Shown here one piece after another: positions 15,358 through 24,363 of a stretch of DNA of 64,000 nucleotides. The notes beneath the pieces were generated by a model. It saw only the letters and a program-made list of their open reading frames with translations. It did no database searches and was not told where the DNA came from. The DNA is from Thermogladius calderae 1633 (GTDB lineage: Archaea > Thermoproteota > Thermoprotei_A > Sulfolobales > Desulfurococcaceae). The DNA is taken from NCBI RefSeq assembly GCF_000264495.1, contig NC_017954.1, forward strand, positions 744,001 to 808,000, given 5' to 3'. The position numbers and the translations under genes were made by a program. Position 1 is the stretch's first letter. Each line of letters begins with the position of its first letter.

Positions 15358-17423
15358 AGGAGATCACCGTAGCAGTAGCAGGACAGCCCAATGTCGGCAA
15401 GTCTACCTTCTTCAACCTGCTGACTAAGAACAGGGTCTTGGTCGCCAACTGGCCGGGTGTCACAGTCGAGAAACACGAGGGGTCTCTAGAACACAGAGGG
15501 TACCGCATCAAACTAGTGGACCTGCCGGGAGTCTACGGCCTCTCCGCGTTGACTTTAGAGGAGAGGATTTCGAGAAGCTACATTCTCGGAGGGGAAGCCG
15601 ACGTCATAATAGCACTCGTGGACACGACTATACCCGAGAGGACGCTGTACCTGCCTATCCAGATCCTAGAGGCATACAAGAACGTCGTGATAGCCTACAC
15701 AAAGTACGACATGGCACACGAGATGGGTATACACATAAACTTCGACACGTTGGAGAAACGGCTCGGTGTCCCAGTAGTGCCTGTGTCCGCGGCGACAGGC
15801 TACGGTATAGAGTACCTCTTGGACAAAGTAATAGAAGTAGCAGAGAAGGGCGGTAGAAGAGACTACTTGAGAATCGACTACGGAGAGCTAGAGCCTTTCA
15901 TAGAAAGCGTTGAGCGAGAGCTGAAGAAGTGCGAAGGCTTGAGAGAGTACCCCTCAAGGTGGCTTGCAATAAGGCTACTCGAGGGAGACGAGGAACTGGC
16001 CGAAATGCTGTCTAGTAAATGCGGTAGCGAGGTGTACCGGGCATTTGAGGAGGCGAGGGATGAGGCACGTAAGGTCGTAGGGAAGGACGTATCCATGTTC
16101 GCCTCGGCGAAGAGGTTTAGCTTCATTATGAGCCTAACGCGCGAGGCGGTAGTCAGAGCCAGGACCCCCGAGAGGAAGGCGAGAAGCATCTTCTACCACC
16201 CTGCCATAGGAACAGCGCTCAGCTTAACTCTGTTACTGTCGATCTTCATGCTAGTCTTCATAGTCAACACAGGGTTCCCCTTGAACGTCGTATTGTCTTT
16301 ACTGGGGCAGGAAAACCTAGCAGCGGTCGTTGAGGAGTACAGTCTGTCAGGTATGTTGGGGAAAGGTCTGGGCTGGCTTATGGACATTGCGAGGTCTTCT
16401 ATAGCTAACCCGCTGTTGGCGAGTTTTGTAGCCGACGGCGTCATAGGCGGGGTAGCCTCGATACTCACTTTCCTACCACTGATATTCGTTGTAATGTTTG
16501 TCCTGTCCGTGGTAGAGGACGCGGGCTTACTCCCGAGGATGGCCGTGGGGGTCTCGGCGTTAACAACAAAGATAGGCTTGTCAGGTAACGCGCTGTTCCC
16601 GATAACTGTATCGCTTGGGTGCAATGTTCCCGGTATAATGGGAGCAAGGGCAAGCCTGACGGCAGGTGAGAGGATTAGACAGATACTGACATTACCGTTA
16701 ATCCCCTGCCAGGCCAGGCTCGTCGTCTTACTAGCTCTAGCTACGGCGTTGAAGACTCTAGGTGGTTGGGTGATGGTGTTCACTGGCTACGTGGCGGCTT
16801 TCTCGGCGTTCATAGTGTTGAACTACGCCTTGTACAGGCTTTCGAGGAAAAGGGAGCCCATCCCCGAGATGCTCCTAGAGATCCCTGCTTACCATAAGCC
16901 GCTCGGTAAAGTCGTGTGGTGGATGACGTGGAACAACGTAAAGCACTTCCTAGAGAAAGCGGGCACGATAATATTCGTGTCCAGTGTCGCCGTGTGGGCT
17001 ATGTCGTCGTTTACTCCCGCGCTCACGTACACCGATAACCCGTCTAACAGTATAGCGGCAGAGGTGTCCAGGCTCCTCATCCCCGCGGTCTACCCGTTCC
17101 ACGTCGCAGGGGAAAACGCCTGGATGGTGGTGTTCGGGCTACTCATGGGGTTCGTCGCGAAGGAGGTCTTCGTGACGAGCATTCTCACGATAACTGGGAC
17201 TCCCAGTATGGCCGAGGCGGTCTCGGTGATGGGCTTGACAGATGCTCAACTCATCGCGATAGGTGTCTTCACGACACTCTACGTTCCGTGTCTAGCCACT
17301 CTCTCTACCATATACAGCGAGACGAGAAGCGTCAAGCTCACGGCCCTCGCAGTACTCCTGTTAATGGGCACAGCTTACCTCGTATCCGCCCTCCTGTACT
17401 ACTTTTTAACGTTATTAGTGTGA
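15354..17423 (+). CDS. feoB: Ferrous iron transport protein B, with a probable CTG start
   Basis: A Fe(II) transporter with an N-terminal G domain and a polytopic membrane domain. The first ATG in frame (15438) would remove the G1 loop GQPNVGKS. The frame upstream contains no ATG, GTG or TTG before a TGA at 15336-15338. CTG at 15354, overlapping the feoA stop TGA and preceded by GGTGA at 15342-15346 (7-base spacing), is the likely start, giving 689 residues. Further motifs are G2 threonine in WPGVTVEK, G3 DLPGVYG and G4 TKYD. The membrane half includes GCNVPGIMGAR and the later gate motif around CQARL. FeoAB supplies iron for Fe-S enzymes such as Nth and Taw1 made nearby. Confidence 0.93.
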   Translation: MKEITVAVAGQPNVGKSTFFNLLTKNRVLVANWPGVTVEKHEGSLEHRGYRIKLVDLPGVYGLSALTLEERISRSYILGGEADVIIALVDTTIPERTLYLPIQILEAYKNVVIAYTKYDMAHEMGIHINFDTLEKRLGVPVVPVSAATGYGIEYLLDKVIEVAEKGGRRDYLRIDYGELEPFIESVERELKKCEGLREYPSRWLAIRLLEGDEELAEMLSSKCGSEVYRAFEEARDEARKVVGKDVSMFASAKRFSFIMSLTREAVVRARTPERKARSIFYHPAIGTALSLTLLLSIFMLVFIVNTGFPLNVVLSLLGQENLAAVVEEYSLSGMLGKGLGWLMDIARSSIANPLLASFVADGVIGGVASILTFLPLIFVVMFVLSVVEDAGLLPRMAVGVSALTTKIGLSGNALFPITVSLGCNVPGIMGARASLTAGERIRQILTLPLIPCQARLVVLLALATALKTLGGWVMVFTGYVAAFSAFIVLNYALYRLSRKREPIPEMLLEIPAYHKPLGKVVWWMTWNNVKHFLEKAGTIIFVSSVAVWAMSSFTPALTYTDNPSNSIAAEVSRLLIPAVYPFHVAGENAWMVVFGLLMGFVAKEVFVTSILTITGTPSMAEAVSVMGLTDAQLIAIGVFTTLYVPCLATLSTIYSETRSVKLTALAVLLLMGTAYLVSALLYYFLTLLV

Positions 17424-17454
17424 ACCCGGGATCTAGCTGGTTCAGGGTCCGTTT

Positions 17455-18138
17455 TTGAGGGAGGTCTGCACACGTATCTACGAACTGTTGTCTAGGAGGT
17501 ACGAGATAAGAGAGGGAGAGTTCGTCGGACTAGTTGCGAGGAGAAACCTCTTCGAGCACCTCGTTGCCGTTCTACTGAGCCAGAACACCAACGACAAGAA
17601 CGCTATCAGAGCGCTTTCTAACTTGAAAAGCAGGCTCGGCAAACTCACCCCCGAGAAGGTCCTTTCGCTGGACGTAGGCGAGCTAGCGCAGTTGATAAAG
17701 CCTGCTGGTCTACACCTTCAACGCGCTAGGAGGATCGTGGAGTTGGCGAGTTACCTAAGAGACCGGCTCGAGGAGTTCGAGTCGGAGGTCAGAAGAATGG
17801 ACGTGCTCGAGGCCAGGGAGGTGTTGATGAACTTGCCAGGGGTAGGCGACAAGACAGCTGACGTAGTACTACTGGTCTACTTCGGGAAACCGGCTTTCCC
17901 GGTCGACACGCACATCAAGAGGATAACCACACGGCTAGGCTTCGTGAAGGGAGGCTCGTACAAGAAGGTATCCGGCTTCTGGCAAAGCTGCCTCCCACCA
18001 GACAAGTACCTGGAGACCCACCTCCTTCTAATCCAACACGGCAGGGCAATTTGTAAAGCCAGGAAGCCCCTGTGCCACGAGTGCCCTATCAAAGAGTTTT
18101 GCGAGTACTATAAGTCCAGGGGTCTCCGTCAACAGTAG
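17455..18138 (+). CDS. nth: Endonuclease III (DNA glycosylase/AP lyase)
   Basis: A 227-residue base-excision repair enzyme for oxidised pyrimidines. The helix-hairpin-helix is LPGVGDKTADVVLL, with catalytic lysine K133 and the catalytic aspartate D151 in FPVDTHIKR. The [4Fe-4S] cluster ligands are C200, C207, C210 and C216, with the spacing C-x6-C-x2-C-x5-C. The TTG start at 17455 follows feoB by about 30 bases on the same strand. Dependence on an iron-sulfur cluster makes its place behind feoAB sensible, although co-regulation is inferred. Confidence 0.95.
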   Translation: MREVCTRIYELLSRRYEIREGEFVGLVARRNLFEHLVAVLLSQNTNDKNAIRALSNLKSRLGKLTPEKVLSLDVGELAQLIKPAGLHLQRARRIVELASYLRDRLEEFESEVRRMDVLEAREVLMNLPGVGDKTADVVLLVYFGKPAFPVDTHIKRITTRLGFVKGGSYKKVSGFWQSCLPPDKYLETHLLLIQHGRAICKARKPLCHECPIKEFCEYYKSRGLRQQ

Positions 18139-18156
18139 TCAGGAAACAGCGTAATC

Positions 18157-19035
18157 GTGGGGGTAACATTGTCCAGGGGTAAGATACTGAGGAAGCTGGC
18201 TAGCGAGACACTGGGCGAGGAGTTGGCGAGCAAGCTGTGGGGGCGGATCGAGTTCGTCGGTGACATAGCTCTGATCAGGATACCGCCCGGTATAGAGGCT
18301 GACGCGCTCAAGCAGCTCGCCGAGAGGATCTTGGAGGAGTTCAAGTACGTCAAGAGCGTGTGGGGCGGCCACCCTGGTGTCCAAGGGGAGTACAGGCTCC
18401 GGAAGTACGTTCACCTGGCCGGCGAGCCGAGGAGCGAGACTGTTTACAAGGAGCACGGCTGCCTCTTCAAAGTGGACATCACGAAGGTGTACGTGTCCCC
18501 TGTCCTAGGCTACGAGCACAAGAGAGTCGCTGGCCTCGTCCGCCCGGGTGAAGTAGTTCTAAACATGTACGCGGGTGCCGGCTTGTTCAGCATCATAATC
18601 GCAAAGCATAGTAGACCGTCCAAAGTCTACAGCGTCGATATCAACCCGGACGCGTACAAGTACATGGTGGAGAATGTCAGGCTAAACAAGGTCGAAGGAG
18701 TGGTAGAGCCTATTCTAGGGGACGCCGTAAGGGTGATCCAAGAGAGGCTCGCCGGCTCAAGCGACAGGGTCTTAATGCCCTACCCGGACATCGCCTTAGA
18801 CCACCTCCCCTACGCCATCATGGCCTTACGTGACGGCAGAGGAGTCGTACACGTATACCTCCACGTTAAGGCGGCTAAGGGCGAGGACCACTTCGAGAAG
18901 GCCGCCTCCCTCCTAAGCCGGAGGCTTGGTGAGATAGGCGTACAATGGTTTAACGTCGCGAACAAGAGGGTCGTCAGGATGGTCGGGCCGCGAGTTTACC
19001 AGGTCGTACTCGACGTCGAAGTGAAAAGTTTTTAA
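18157..19035 (+). CDS. trm5: tRNA (guanine37-N1)-methyltransferase, Trm5 family
   Basis: A 292-residue SAM-dependent enzyme that methylates G37 of tRNA, the entry point to wyosine. A D1-like N-terminal domain (about 18-75) is followed by the RYVHLAGE-like segment (RKYVHLAGEPRSETVYKEHG), the SAM loop LNMYAGAGLFSI at 135-146 and VDINPDAYKYMVENV. The catalytic-loop motif reads MPYP at 207-210, a variant of the NLP seen in many Trm5 enzymes. Together with Taw1 at 27-28 kb it implies a wyosine pathway. It could be a Trm5b or Trm5c subtype, which the window alone cannot decide. The start is GTG at 18157. Confidence 0.85.
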   Translation: MGVTLSRGKILRKLASETLGEELASKLWGRIEFVGDIALIRIPPGIEADALKQLAERILEEFKYVKSVWGGHPGVQGEYRLRKYVHLAGEPRSETVYKEHGCLFKVDITKVYVSPVLGYEHKRVAGLVRPGEVVLNMYAGAGLFSIIIAKHSRPSKVYSVDINPDAYKYMVENVRLNKVEGVVEPILGDAVRVIQERLAGSSDRVLMPYPDIALDHLPYAIMALRDGRGVVHVYLHVKAAKGEDHFEKAASLLSRRLGEIGVQWFNVANKRVVRMVGPRVYQVVLDVEVKSF

Positions 19036-19073
19036 TTGAATGCAAATGCGAAGTATAAAGCGGGGTGTTCACT

Positions 19074-19988
19074 GTGAGCAAGACTGTAATCGCGGTCGCA
19101 CTCCTCGCCACCTTCCTAGCCGGCTTCGCGGGCGGCTACTTGTTCAACTTCACGAGTAAGCCGACCGGGGCGCAAGCACAGACTATTAGAATTACGGTGT
19201 CGACGACGACAAGCTTATACCAGACCCACCTGCTAGACGACCTGCTGGCAGACTTCAAGAACACGACTGGGTTGAGCGCCGAGTTCAGCGTCCTCGCCAA
19301 GGGGAGTGGCGAGGCGCTAAGACTGTTGAGCGACGGCTCGGCTTGTCTGGGCTTCACTCACGCCCCCTCACTCGAGCTGAAGTACATTCTCAACGGTAGC
19401 ATCGTCAGGTTGAGCATCTTCGCTTACAACGAGTTCGTGATAGTGGGCCCCAGGGACGACCCAGCGGGGGTCTCCAACGCCACATCGGCTGTCGACGCCT
19501 TCAAGAAGATCTACGATGCGGGTGAGAAGGGCTTAGCCAAGTTCGTGAGTAGGGGCGACAACTCGGGGACTCACGTGAGGGAGTTACAGCTCTGGAAGCT
19601 CGCTGGGCTAGACCCCAGCAAGAAGACCTGGTACCTGGTCTCGGGGCAGGGCATGGCTCAGACGCTTCTAATGGCCGACAACACTGGGGCGTATACCCTA
19701 ACCGACGTCGGGACGCTCCAGAGCCTCGTATCACAGGGCAAGATCAGCAACCTGGTCGTGCTCCTTAGAGACCCCAAGCTACTTATCAACGTCTACAGCT
19801 TCTACGTCTCGTCCAGCCAGAGCTGCAGGAGCAAGGACGTGAGTAACCTGGCACTCCTACTCGCCGAGTACTTGAACACGAGAGGGCAGCAGTTAATAGC
19901 CTCAAAGTATAAGGACCTCTTCAGCCCAGCCCTCCAGAACCTGACAACTATTGAGTCCGCCTGGCTCGAGCTAAGTAAGCTTGCCTGA
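19074..19988 (+). CDS. tupA: Tungstate ABC transporter substrate-binding protein
   Basis: About 304 residues with an N-terminal hydrophobic signal or anchor (TVIAVALLATFLAGFAGGYLF). A mature TupA-like protein follows. STTTSLYQTHLLDDLLADF is the TupA TTTS oxyanion-binding motif, and AKGSGEALRLLSDG and VSRGDNSGTHVRE are further family segments. It captures tungstate outside the cell with high affinity for tungsten oxidoreductases. GTG at 19074 is preferred over GTG at 19065, because GGGGTG just upstream is a better Shine-Dalgarno and the signal peptide then begins in the normal way. It is followed by tupB and tupC. Confidence 0.9.
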   Translation: MSKTVIAVALLATFLAGFAGGYLFNFTSKPTGAQAQTIRITVSTTTSLYQTHLLDDLLADFKNTTGLSAEFSVLAKGSGEALRLLSDGSACLGFTHAPSLELKYILNGSIVRLSIFAYNEFVIVGPRDDPAGVSNATSAVDAFKKIYDAGEKGLAKFVSRGDNSGTHVRELQLWKLAGLDPSKKTWYLVSGQGMAQTLLMADNTGAYTLTDVGTLQSLVSQGKISNLVVLLRDPKLLINVYSFYVSSSQSCRSKDVSNLALLLAEYLNTRGQQLIASKYKDLFSPALQNLTTIESAWLELSKLA

Positions 19989-20041
19989 CGCGGCCACGCC
20001 TATATCCCACGAGAAGCATTTTTCCACCCTGGTGTTGAGCC

Positions 20042-20689
20042 TTGGAGAGCCTCCTCGACATCACGCTGAGAAGCCTGTGGATATCCGGGCTGGCTTCACT
20101 CGTGTCCTTCATGGGAGCCCTGGCTTTGTCGTTTTCCCTGGCCCGCACCCGGGAGAGCGTGGGCAACGTCGTCGCAGGCTTTATCGAGTCGCTAGTTGGC
20201 GTCCCTACGACTGTCATAGGCCTTCTGACCTATATGCTACTCTACCCTAAAGGCCCTCTCGCCCCATTGAAGTTGCTCTACACGCCTTGGGCTATCGTGA
20301 TAGGCGAGAGCCTCGTGGCCCTACCGGTCTCGACGGTCGTCCTGTACAGGTCTGTCAAGAGGAGCCTTAGCGTGGTAGGAGAACTGGCAGCATCGCTGGG
20401 TCTAACAGGTGGAGACCTCCTCGGGTTGGTGGCGAGGGAGGTCATACCCGACCTCTTCACGTCGTATCTGGTGGGGTTCTCGAGGGCCATTGGAGAGCTA
20501 GGGGTAGCCCTCATTGCGGGTGGCGGGATTCAGGGGTACACGAACGTGCTGACGACGGCTATAGCCCTCGAGACGTCTATAGGAAACTACGAGGACGCCA
20601 TCAGCGTCGGGCTGGTCCTGATCTCGATCACCGCCCTGATAACATTAGCGTTGAAGGCTGTGGGTGAGAAGCTTTGGAGGTCGTTCTAG
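20042..20689 (+). CDS. tupB: Tungstate ABC transporter permease
   Basis: A 215-residue membrane protein with about five hydrophobic segments. The permease coupling loop EVIPDLFTSYLVGFSRAIGELGVALIAGGG matches the EAA motif of TupB/ModB permeases. It forms the tungstate channel with TupC. The TTG start at 20042 gives MESLLDITLRSLWISG. It overlaps tupC by 16 bases, indicating translational coupling. Confidence 0.9.
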   Translation: MESLLDITLRSLWISGLASLVSFMGALALSFSLARTRESVGNVVAGFIESLVGVPTTVIGLLTYMLLYPKGPLAPLKLLYTPWAIVIGESLVALPVSTVVLYRSVKRSLSVVGELAASLGLTGGDLLGLVAREVIPDLFTSYLVGFSRAIGELGVALIAGGGIQGYTNVLTTAIALETSIGNYEDAISVGLVLISITALITLALKAVGEKLWRSF

Positions 20690-21315
20690 AAGGCGTGAGC
20701 CACACGTACAACGGTAAGGAGTACGCTCTCGAGGAGATCGACCTGTCTATCGATGGCCCGGGGATGTACCTCGTCGTGGGGCCCAACGGGTCGGGGAAGA
20801 CCACTTTGCTGAAGATAGTCTCGCTCAACCTGAGACCCAGCCGAGGGCGCGTAACCGTCGACGGCGTGGACGCCTGGAACACCAGTAAGAAGGAGTTCGC
20901 CGAGTTAAAGAGCAGGTTTGTCTACTCCCACGACAAGCCTATTCTGCTACGAGGGACCTTCAGGTACAACCTGACGATGGGGGGCAGGCTGTCGGGTAGA
21001 GTCGACGAGGACTTCATGAAGCGCCTGGTCGAGCTCTTCAGAGTGGAGAAGTTACTTGAAAGGAAGTCGTGGGAGCTGAGCGCGGGGCAGGCAAAGATAT
21101 GCTCGTTGATAAGAGCCCTGTCTGTTAAGGCGGAGGTCTACGCGCTGGACGAGCCGTTCAATAGTCTAGACTCGTCCAACGTGTCCAGGCTCCTATCGGT
21201 GCTGAGGGAGCTCTCTAATACGAAGGCCGTCCTCGTCTCGACACACTTCCTGTACGAGGGGTTGTTGAACTCGGCGAAGAAGACGATAAGGCTGATCAAC
21301 GGAAAAATAGCCTGA
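20674..21315 (+). CDS. tupC: Tungstate ABC transporter ATP-binding protein
   Basis: A 213-residue ABC ATPase. Walker A is GPNGSGKT at 36-43, the signature reads LSAGQ (a variant of LSGGQ), and Walker B is VYALDEPF with the following D-loop SLDSS. It energises TupB. The start is TTG at 20674 inside tupB. Its stop lies 6 bases from the convergent PhoH-KH stop. Confidence 0.92.
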   Translation: MEVVLEGVSHTYNGKEYALEEIDLSIDGPGMYLVVGPNGSGKTTLLKIVSLNLRPSRGRVTVDGVDAWNTSKKEFAELKSRFVYSHDKPILLRGTFRYNLTMGGRLSGRVDEDFMKRLVELFRVEKLLERKSWELSAGQAKICSLIRALSVKAEVYALDEPFNSLDSSNVSRLLSVLRELSNTKAVLVSTHFLYEGLLNSAKKTIRLINGKIA

Positions 21316-21321
21316 GATAAT

Positions 21322-22482
21322 CTACTTACCGCTCTTCCTCTCCTCTCCACGCCTCTCTTTAGGGGCCTCGACCTCTATGACTCTGACCCCGACCCCCATT
21401 AGCCTCCTCATAACCGCGTCGATGAACCTGACGTGGCTTCCCTTCTGTCCCACGAAGGCAGGGTAGGCGTCCGAGCTCACCTTGACTAGGAGGTCTGGGC
21501 CCGCGAAGTCGGCGTCGATGATGTGCTTGTGGATCCAGCCAATGGGGTGTATCGACCTCACCAGCGGCTTCAGGTCCAGAGTCAGCTCCACGGCGCGGAG
21601 TTTAAGGCCTGTATCGCTCTCGACAGCGGTTATCCTCTCACCACCCTTCCCTATCAACCTCCCGATGTAGCCTTCTTTGACTACTATGAGTGCGTCGGGC
21701 AGGGTCTCCGTCTTTAGCCCAACAGACTTCTTCTCGTCGATGAACTCGACAGCGGTGATCACCTCGGCGTCGGGGGCCCTGATCTTTGTGGCGTCGATGA
21801 TCATCTTCTCGCTGTCCTTCAGCTTCCTCGTCCTCAGCTTGGTCTCTAGTATCAGCTTCACCCCTCTGCGCGCGCCGGGCCTGACTATGTCTTTGAGCCC
21901 GAGGTCGACTACTCTCGCCGACTCTTCGCCCAGGAGCACCTCTCTCAGTAGCGACGCGCTATCTTTACTACCGTGCTCTCTCTGGAAGACCGGGTCTCCG
22001 GCCACGATGAGACGACTGTTCCTGCCTATCCTAGTTATCAGCTCCACAGCGCTCTCGACTGACACGCTGTGGACGTCGTCTAGGAATATGATCGAGTCGT
22101 CGAACGTCCTACCCCTCAAGTAGTGGGTGTCGGCTATGACGATCCTGCCCTGCTTGATCAGCTCCTTTATCTTCTCTACTTCGATATAGCCCGACAAGAC
22201 GTCGCCCATGTAGTTCGAGGCGACATCGTAGTACATCTCTCCAAGCTCGACCATCGAGAGCTCCCGTCCAGTCGTTACGTCGACTACGGGCCTCGAGATA
22301 ACGAACCTCCTGTACTCCCCGCTAAGCACGGCGTCTACACCGTAGAGCAGGCTGAAGAGGCTTTTACCAGACCCTGTCGGTCCGAAGAGCCCTACGATCT
22401 CGTACTTCTTGTTGGACAGCGCTATCTGCATCTCCTCCTGGCCCGGCGTCTGGGGTTTCAAGCTCTTGAACAACTCACCCAT
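21322..22482 (-). CDS. PhoH-type ATPase with C-terminal KH domains
   Basis: A 386-residue protein. The N-terminal P-loop ATPase is related to the helicase-like PhoH family: Walker A GPTGSGKS at 34-41, ISRPVVDVTTGRELS, and Walker B IIFLDDVH. The C-terminal half holds KH-like RNA-binding loops, with GRLIGKGGERI carrying a perfect GxxG and VGQKGSHVRFI a second one. The domain order suggests an RNA-binding ATPase for RNA processing or decay, but its substrate is unknown. It lies 64 bases downstream of the PCNA/nucleotidyltransferase-like pair on the same strand. Confidence 0.85.
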   Translation of the reverse strand: MGELFKSLKPQTPGQEEMQIALSNKKYEIVGLFGPTGSGKSLFSLLYGVDAVLSGEYRRFVISRPVVDVTTGRELSMVELGEMYYDVASNYMGDVLSGYIEVEKIKELIKQGRIVIADTHYLRGRTFDDSIIFLDDVHSVSVESAVELITRIGRNSRLIVAGDPVFQREHGSKDSASLLREVLLGEESARVVDLGLKDIVRPGARRGVKLILETKLRTRKLKDSEKMIIDATKIRAPDAEVITAVEFIDEKKSVGLKTETLPDALIVVKEGYIGRLIGKGGERITAVESDTGLKLRAVELTLDLKPLVRSIHPIGWIHKHIIDADFAGPDLLVKVSSDAYPAFVGQKGSHVRFIDAVMRRLMGVGVRVIEVEAPKERRGEERKSGK

Positions 22483-22546
22483 ACAGTTTTCCCTCGCGGG
22501 GCTGATGAAAACACAGCCTAGTTAACAGGATTCTAGTAAATAGCCA

Positions 22547-23173
22547 TTATAAGTTTTCGAGCAAATCGTGGACAGCACTCTCCTTGAGCCGTAGAGGGGT
22601 TAAGCCAGAGGCCAGCTTCCACGCCTCTGCTAGCAGCGCTTTCAAGACTGCTGGGTCGGCTCCACTCTTCTCAAGAGACTTCTTGAGGCGGTCTCTGGAC
22701 AGGCTGTCCGCCCACGCCATCATGAGCGCTAACCCCTTCGCAGTGTAGGGGTACTGACCTCTCGCGACCAACTTCGCGATCAACCCCTCTAGTGGGGGAA
22801 GCCTGACCTCGAACCCGAGCAGGTTATACGCGAAAGACTCTCTAAGTAGTTCGACGTCAAGCCCAGTCACGGCCGTCTCGATCACTAAGAGAGGGAGTGT
22901 GACAAGGTTTACAGCGGCAACACCCTTTTCTCTCAACGACGTCCTCAGCTTTGCTTGTATATAACCCATCTGTGTCGCAGAAGTCACGGCTTGAATAACG
23001 TCGTCTTCTCTACCCGCGTCGACGAGCACCCTCGCCTCTTGTAGGGGTTGGACAAGCCCGTAGAGTCCGGTGGCTAAGTCGTCTAGGACGACGTAGTTCA
23101 CTCCAAGCCTTCTCAGCTCTCTCCCAATCCCCTCGACGAGCCTGAGCGTCTCCTCTAGAACCCTGCTCGTCAT
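22547..23173 (-). CDS. Conserved hypothetical protein, possible degenerate nucleotidyltransferase fold
   Basis: A 208-residue protein. The beginning (LRRLGVNYVVLDDLATGLYGLV, then ARVLVDAGREDDVIQAV) has the layout of a minimal nucleotidyltransferase such as MNT/AbiEii proteins, but the GG/GS and DxD catalytic pattern is not intact. The middle and C-terminal parts are helical (LIAKLVARGQYPYTAKGLALMMAWADSL). It starts 10 bases after the PCNA stop, so the two are almost surely co-transcribed, suggesting a link with replication. Function unknown. Confidence 0.6.
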   Translation of the reverse strand: MTSRVLEETLRLVEGIGRELRRLGVNYVVLDDLATGLYGLVQPLQEARVLVDAGREDDVIQAVTSATQMGYIQAKLRTSLREKGVAAVNLVTLPLLVIETAVTGLDVELLRESFAYNLLGFEVRLPPLEGLIAKLVARGQYPYTAKGLALMMAWADSLSRDRLKKSLEKSGADPAVLKALLAEAWKLASGLTPLRLKESAVHDLLENL

Positions 23174-23183
23174 GCCGGTCCAT

Positions 23184-23915
23184 CTACAGTGCGGGGGCTA
23201 GTAGGTACACTATCTTCCCTACCCCAAGTGAGAACTCTAGCTGGAGTGGGGAGTCGGTACTGAACCTGACGGCTATTGTGTCGGATATTTTGCTGAGCCC
23301 GATCACCGAGGAGACGTAGGAGACTTGGTAGCTAGCCTTGCTCCTCTCCTTTACCTCGAGGGACACGAGAGCAGGTGACCCGACTTGGTACTTGGCCTCG
23401 ACGGTCCCGGTGCCCTTCCCCCTCACTATTAGCTCCTCCTCGGTTGCCTCGAACTCTATCTTCTCCGAGACGCTTTCCACGTCTTTAACTGCCTCCTTGA
23501 GGCCGCCCGCTATAAGCCTGGCGTCCACTTTAAACTCCAGGTTCGCGAGAGATATCTCGGGCGGCTTAACGTCGAGGTTCCTGAACTTGTAGAGCCTCTT
23601 CGTCGCAGAGACTAGCGTCAGCTCGACGTACTCCTCGTCGCCTTCGATGTTGAGCCTGTCCCCTTTCTTCGCCTTTTTGAACAGCTTGTCCAGGTTGGAC
23701 ACCGAGACTCCAATGTTGAGTGGGGCCTCTACGTTGTACTCGCTGAATGCTTCCGCGGGCAACTCTATGTCTATCAGCGCGATATTGCTTATGTCCATTG
23801 CCGTGATCCTGAGCTTATCTTGTTGAAACTGGAAAGCCACTTCATCGACTATCTTACTCAAAGCGTCTACAATCTCCTTGAAGTACCTGGCCTCCGGGTA
23901 AACCACTTTTATCAA
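23184..23915 (-). CDS. pcn: DNA polymerase sliding clamp (PCNA)
   Basis: A 243-residue clamp subunit: IVDALSKIVDEVAFQFQQD, LRITAMDISNIALIDIELP, a KKAKKGDRLNIE linker region and VRFSTDSPLQLEF near the C-terminus. Crenarchaea often have three PCNA subunits forming a heterotrimer. Only one is in this window. It encircles DNA and tethers polymerases, ligase and nucleases. The start is TTG at 23915. A TATA-like CGTATAATC about 25 bases upstream suggests a leaderless mRNA. It is divergent from mptD. Confidence 0.95.
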   Translation of the reverse strand: MIKVVYPEARYFKEIVDALSKIVDEVAFQFQQDKLRITAMDISNIALIDIELPAEAFSEYNVEAPLNIGVSVSNLDKLFKKAKKGDRLNIEGDEEYVELTLVSATKRLYKFRNLDVKPPEISLANLEFKVDARLIAGGLKEAVKDVESVSEKIEFEATEEELIVRGKGTGTVEAKYQVGSPALVSLEVKERSKASYQVSYVSSVIGLSKISDTIAVRFSTDSPLQLEFSLGVGKIVYLLAPAL

Positions 23916-23978
23916 TATGCTACACCATACATGTGATTATACGTTGAGCCTAGGTAATTAAACTCAGTGGTCGGTTCT

Positions 23979-24362
23979 ATGACTGACCGGGCAGCCAAGT
24001 ACTTCACCACCAAGGCGACGGAGAGAGACCGTGCGGTGTTCGAAGCAGGCCTTGCACTGGGCATGGTGGTCCACCAGTTTACGGGTATACCACTGAGGAG
24101 CAACGAGGACGCAGAGATGCTGGAAAGGCTGATCGAGAGGTCGATCTTGTCGCAGCCGTACAGGACAAGGGCGAAAGTCGCGATAAAGAGGAGGTTCGAC
24201 CACAAGCCCGAAGACCCCTACGACTATAGCACCCTTAAGACAAGCGACCTCGACGTCCTAGTAGAGGTGAGGTACGGTAGGTTCGTGGTAAGGGCCAGGC
24301 TTAGGCGTGTTGAAGAGCTCGACTTCAACCTCGCCTACATCGAGGACATCGAGGAGGTGTGA
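23979..24362 (+). CDS. mptD: 7,8-dihydroneopterin aldolase, archaeal MptD type (DUF372)
   Basis: About 127 residues matching the archaeal dihydroneopterin aldolase family: RDRAVFEAGLALGMVVHQFTG is the diagnostic stretch, followed by PLRSNEDAEMLERLIERSI and a C-terminal strand set ending in AYIEDIEEV. It cleaves dihydroneopterin to 6-hydroxymethyl-dihydropterin, the substrate of MptE. The open frame reaches back to a GTG at 23967. The ATG at 23979 is preferred from the position of the TATA-like GTAATTAAAC and the usual family start. It begins a three-gene pterin operon. Confidence 0.82.
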   Translation: MTDRAAKYFTTKATERDRAVFEAGLALGMVVHQFTGIPLRSNEDAEMLERLIERSILSQPYRTRAKVAIKRRFDHKPEDPYDYSTLKTSDLDVLVEVRYGRFVVRARLRRVEELDFNLAYIEDIEEV

Positions 24363-24363
24363 G

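Noticed and set aside
22490-22530. TGATGA upstream of the PhoH-KH gene
   Set aside because: No D box at the right distance and no terminal stem.
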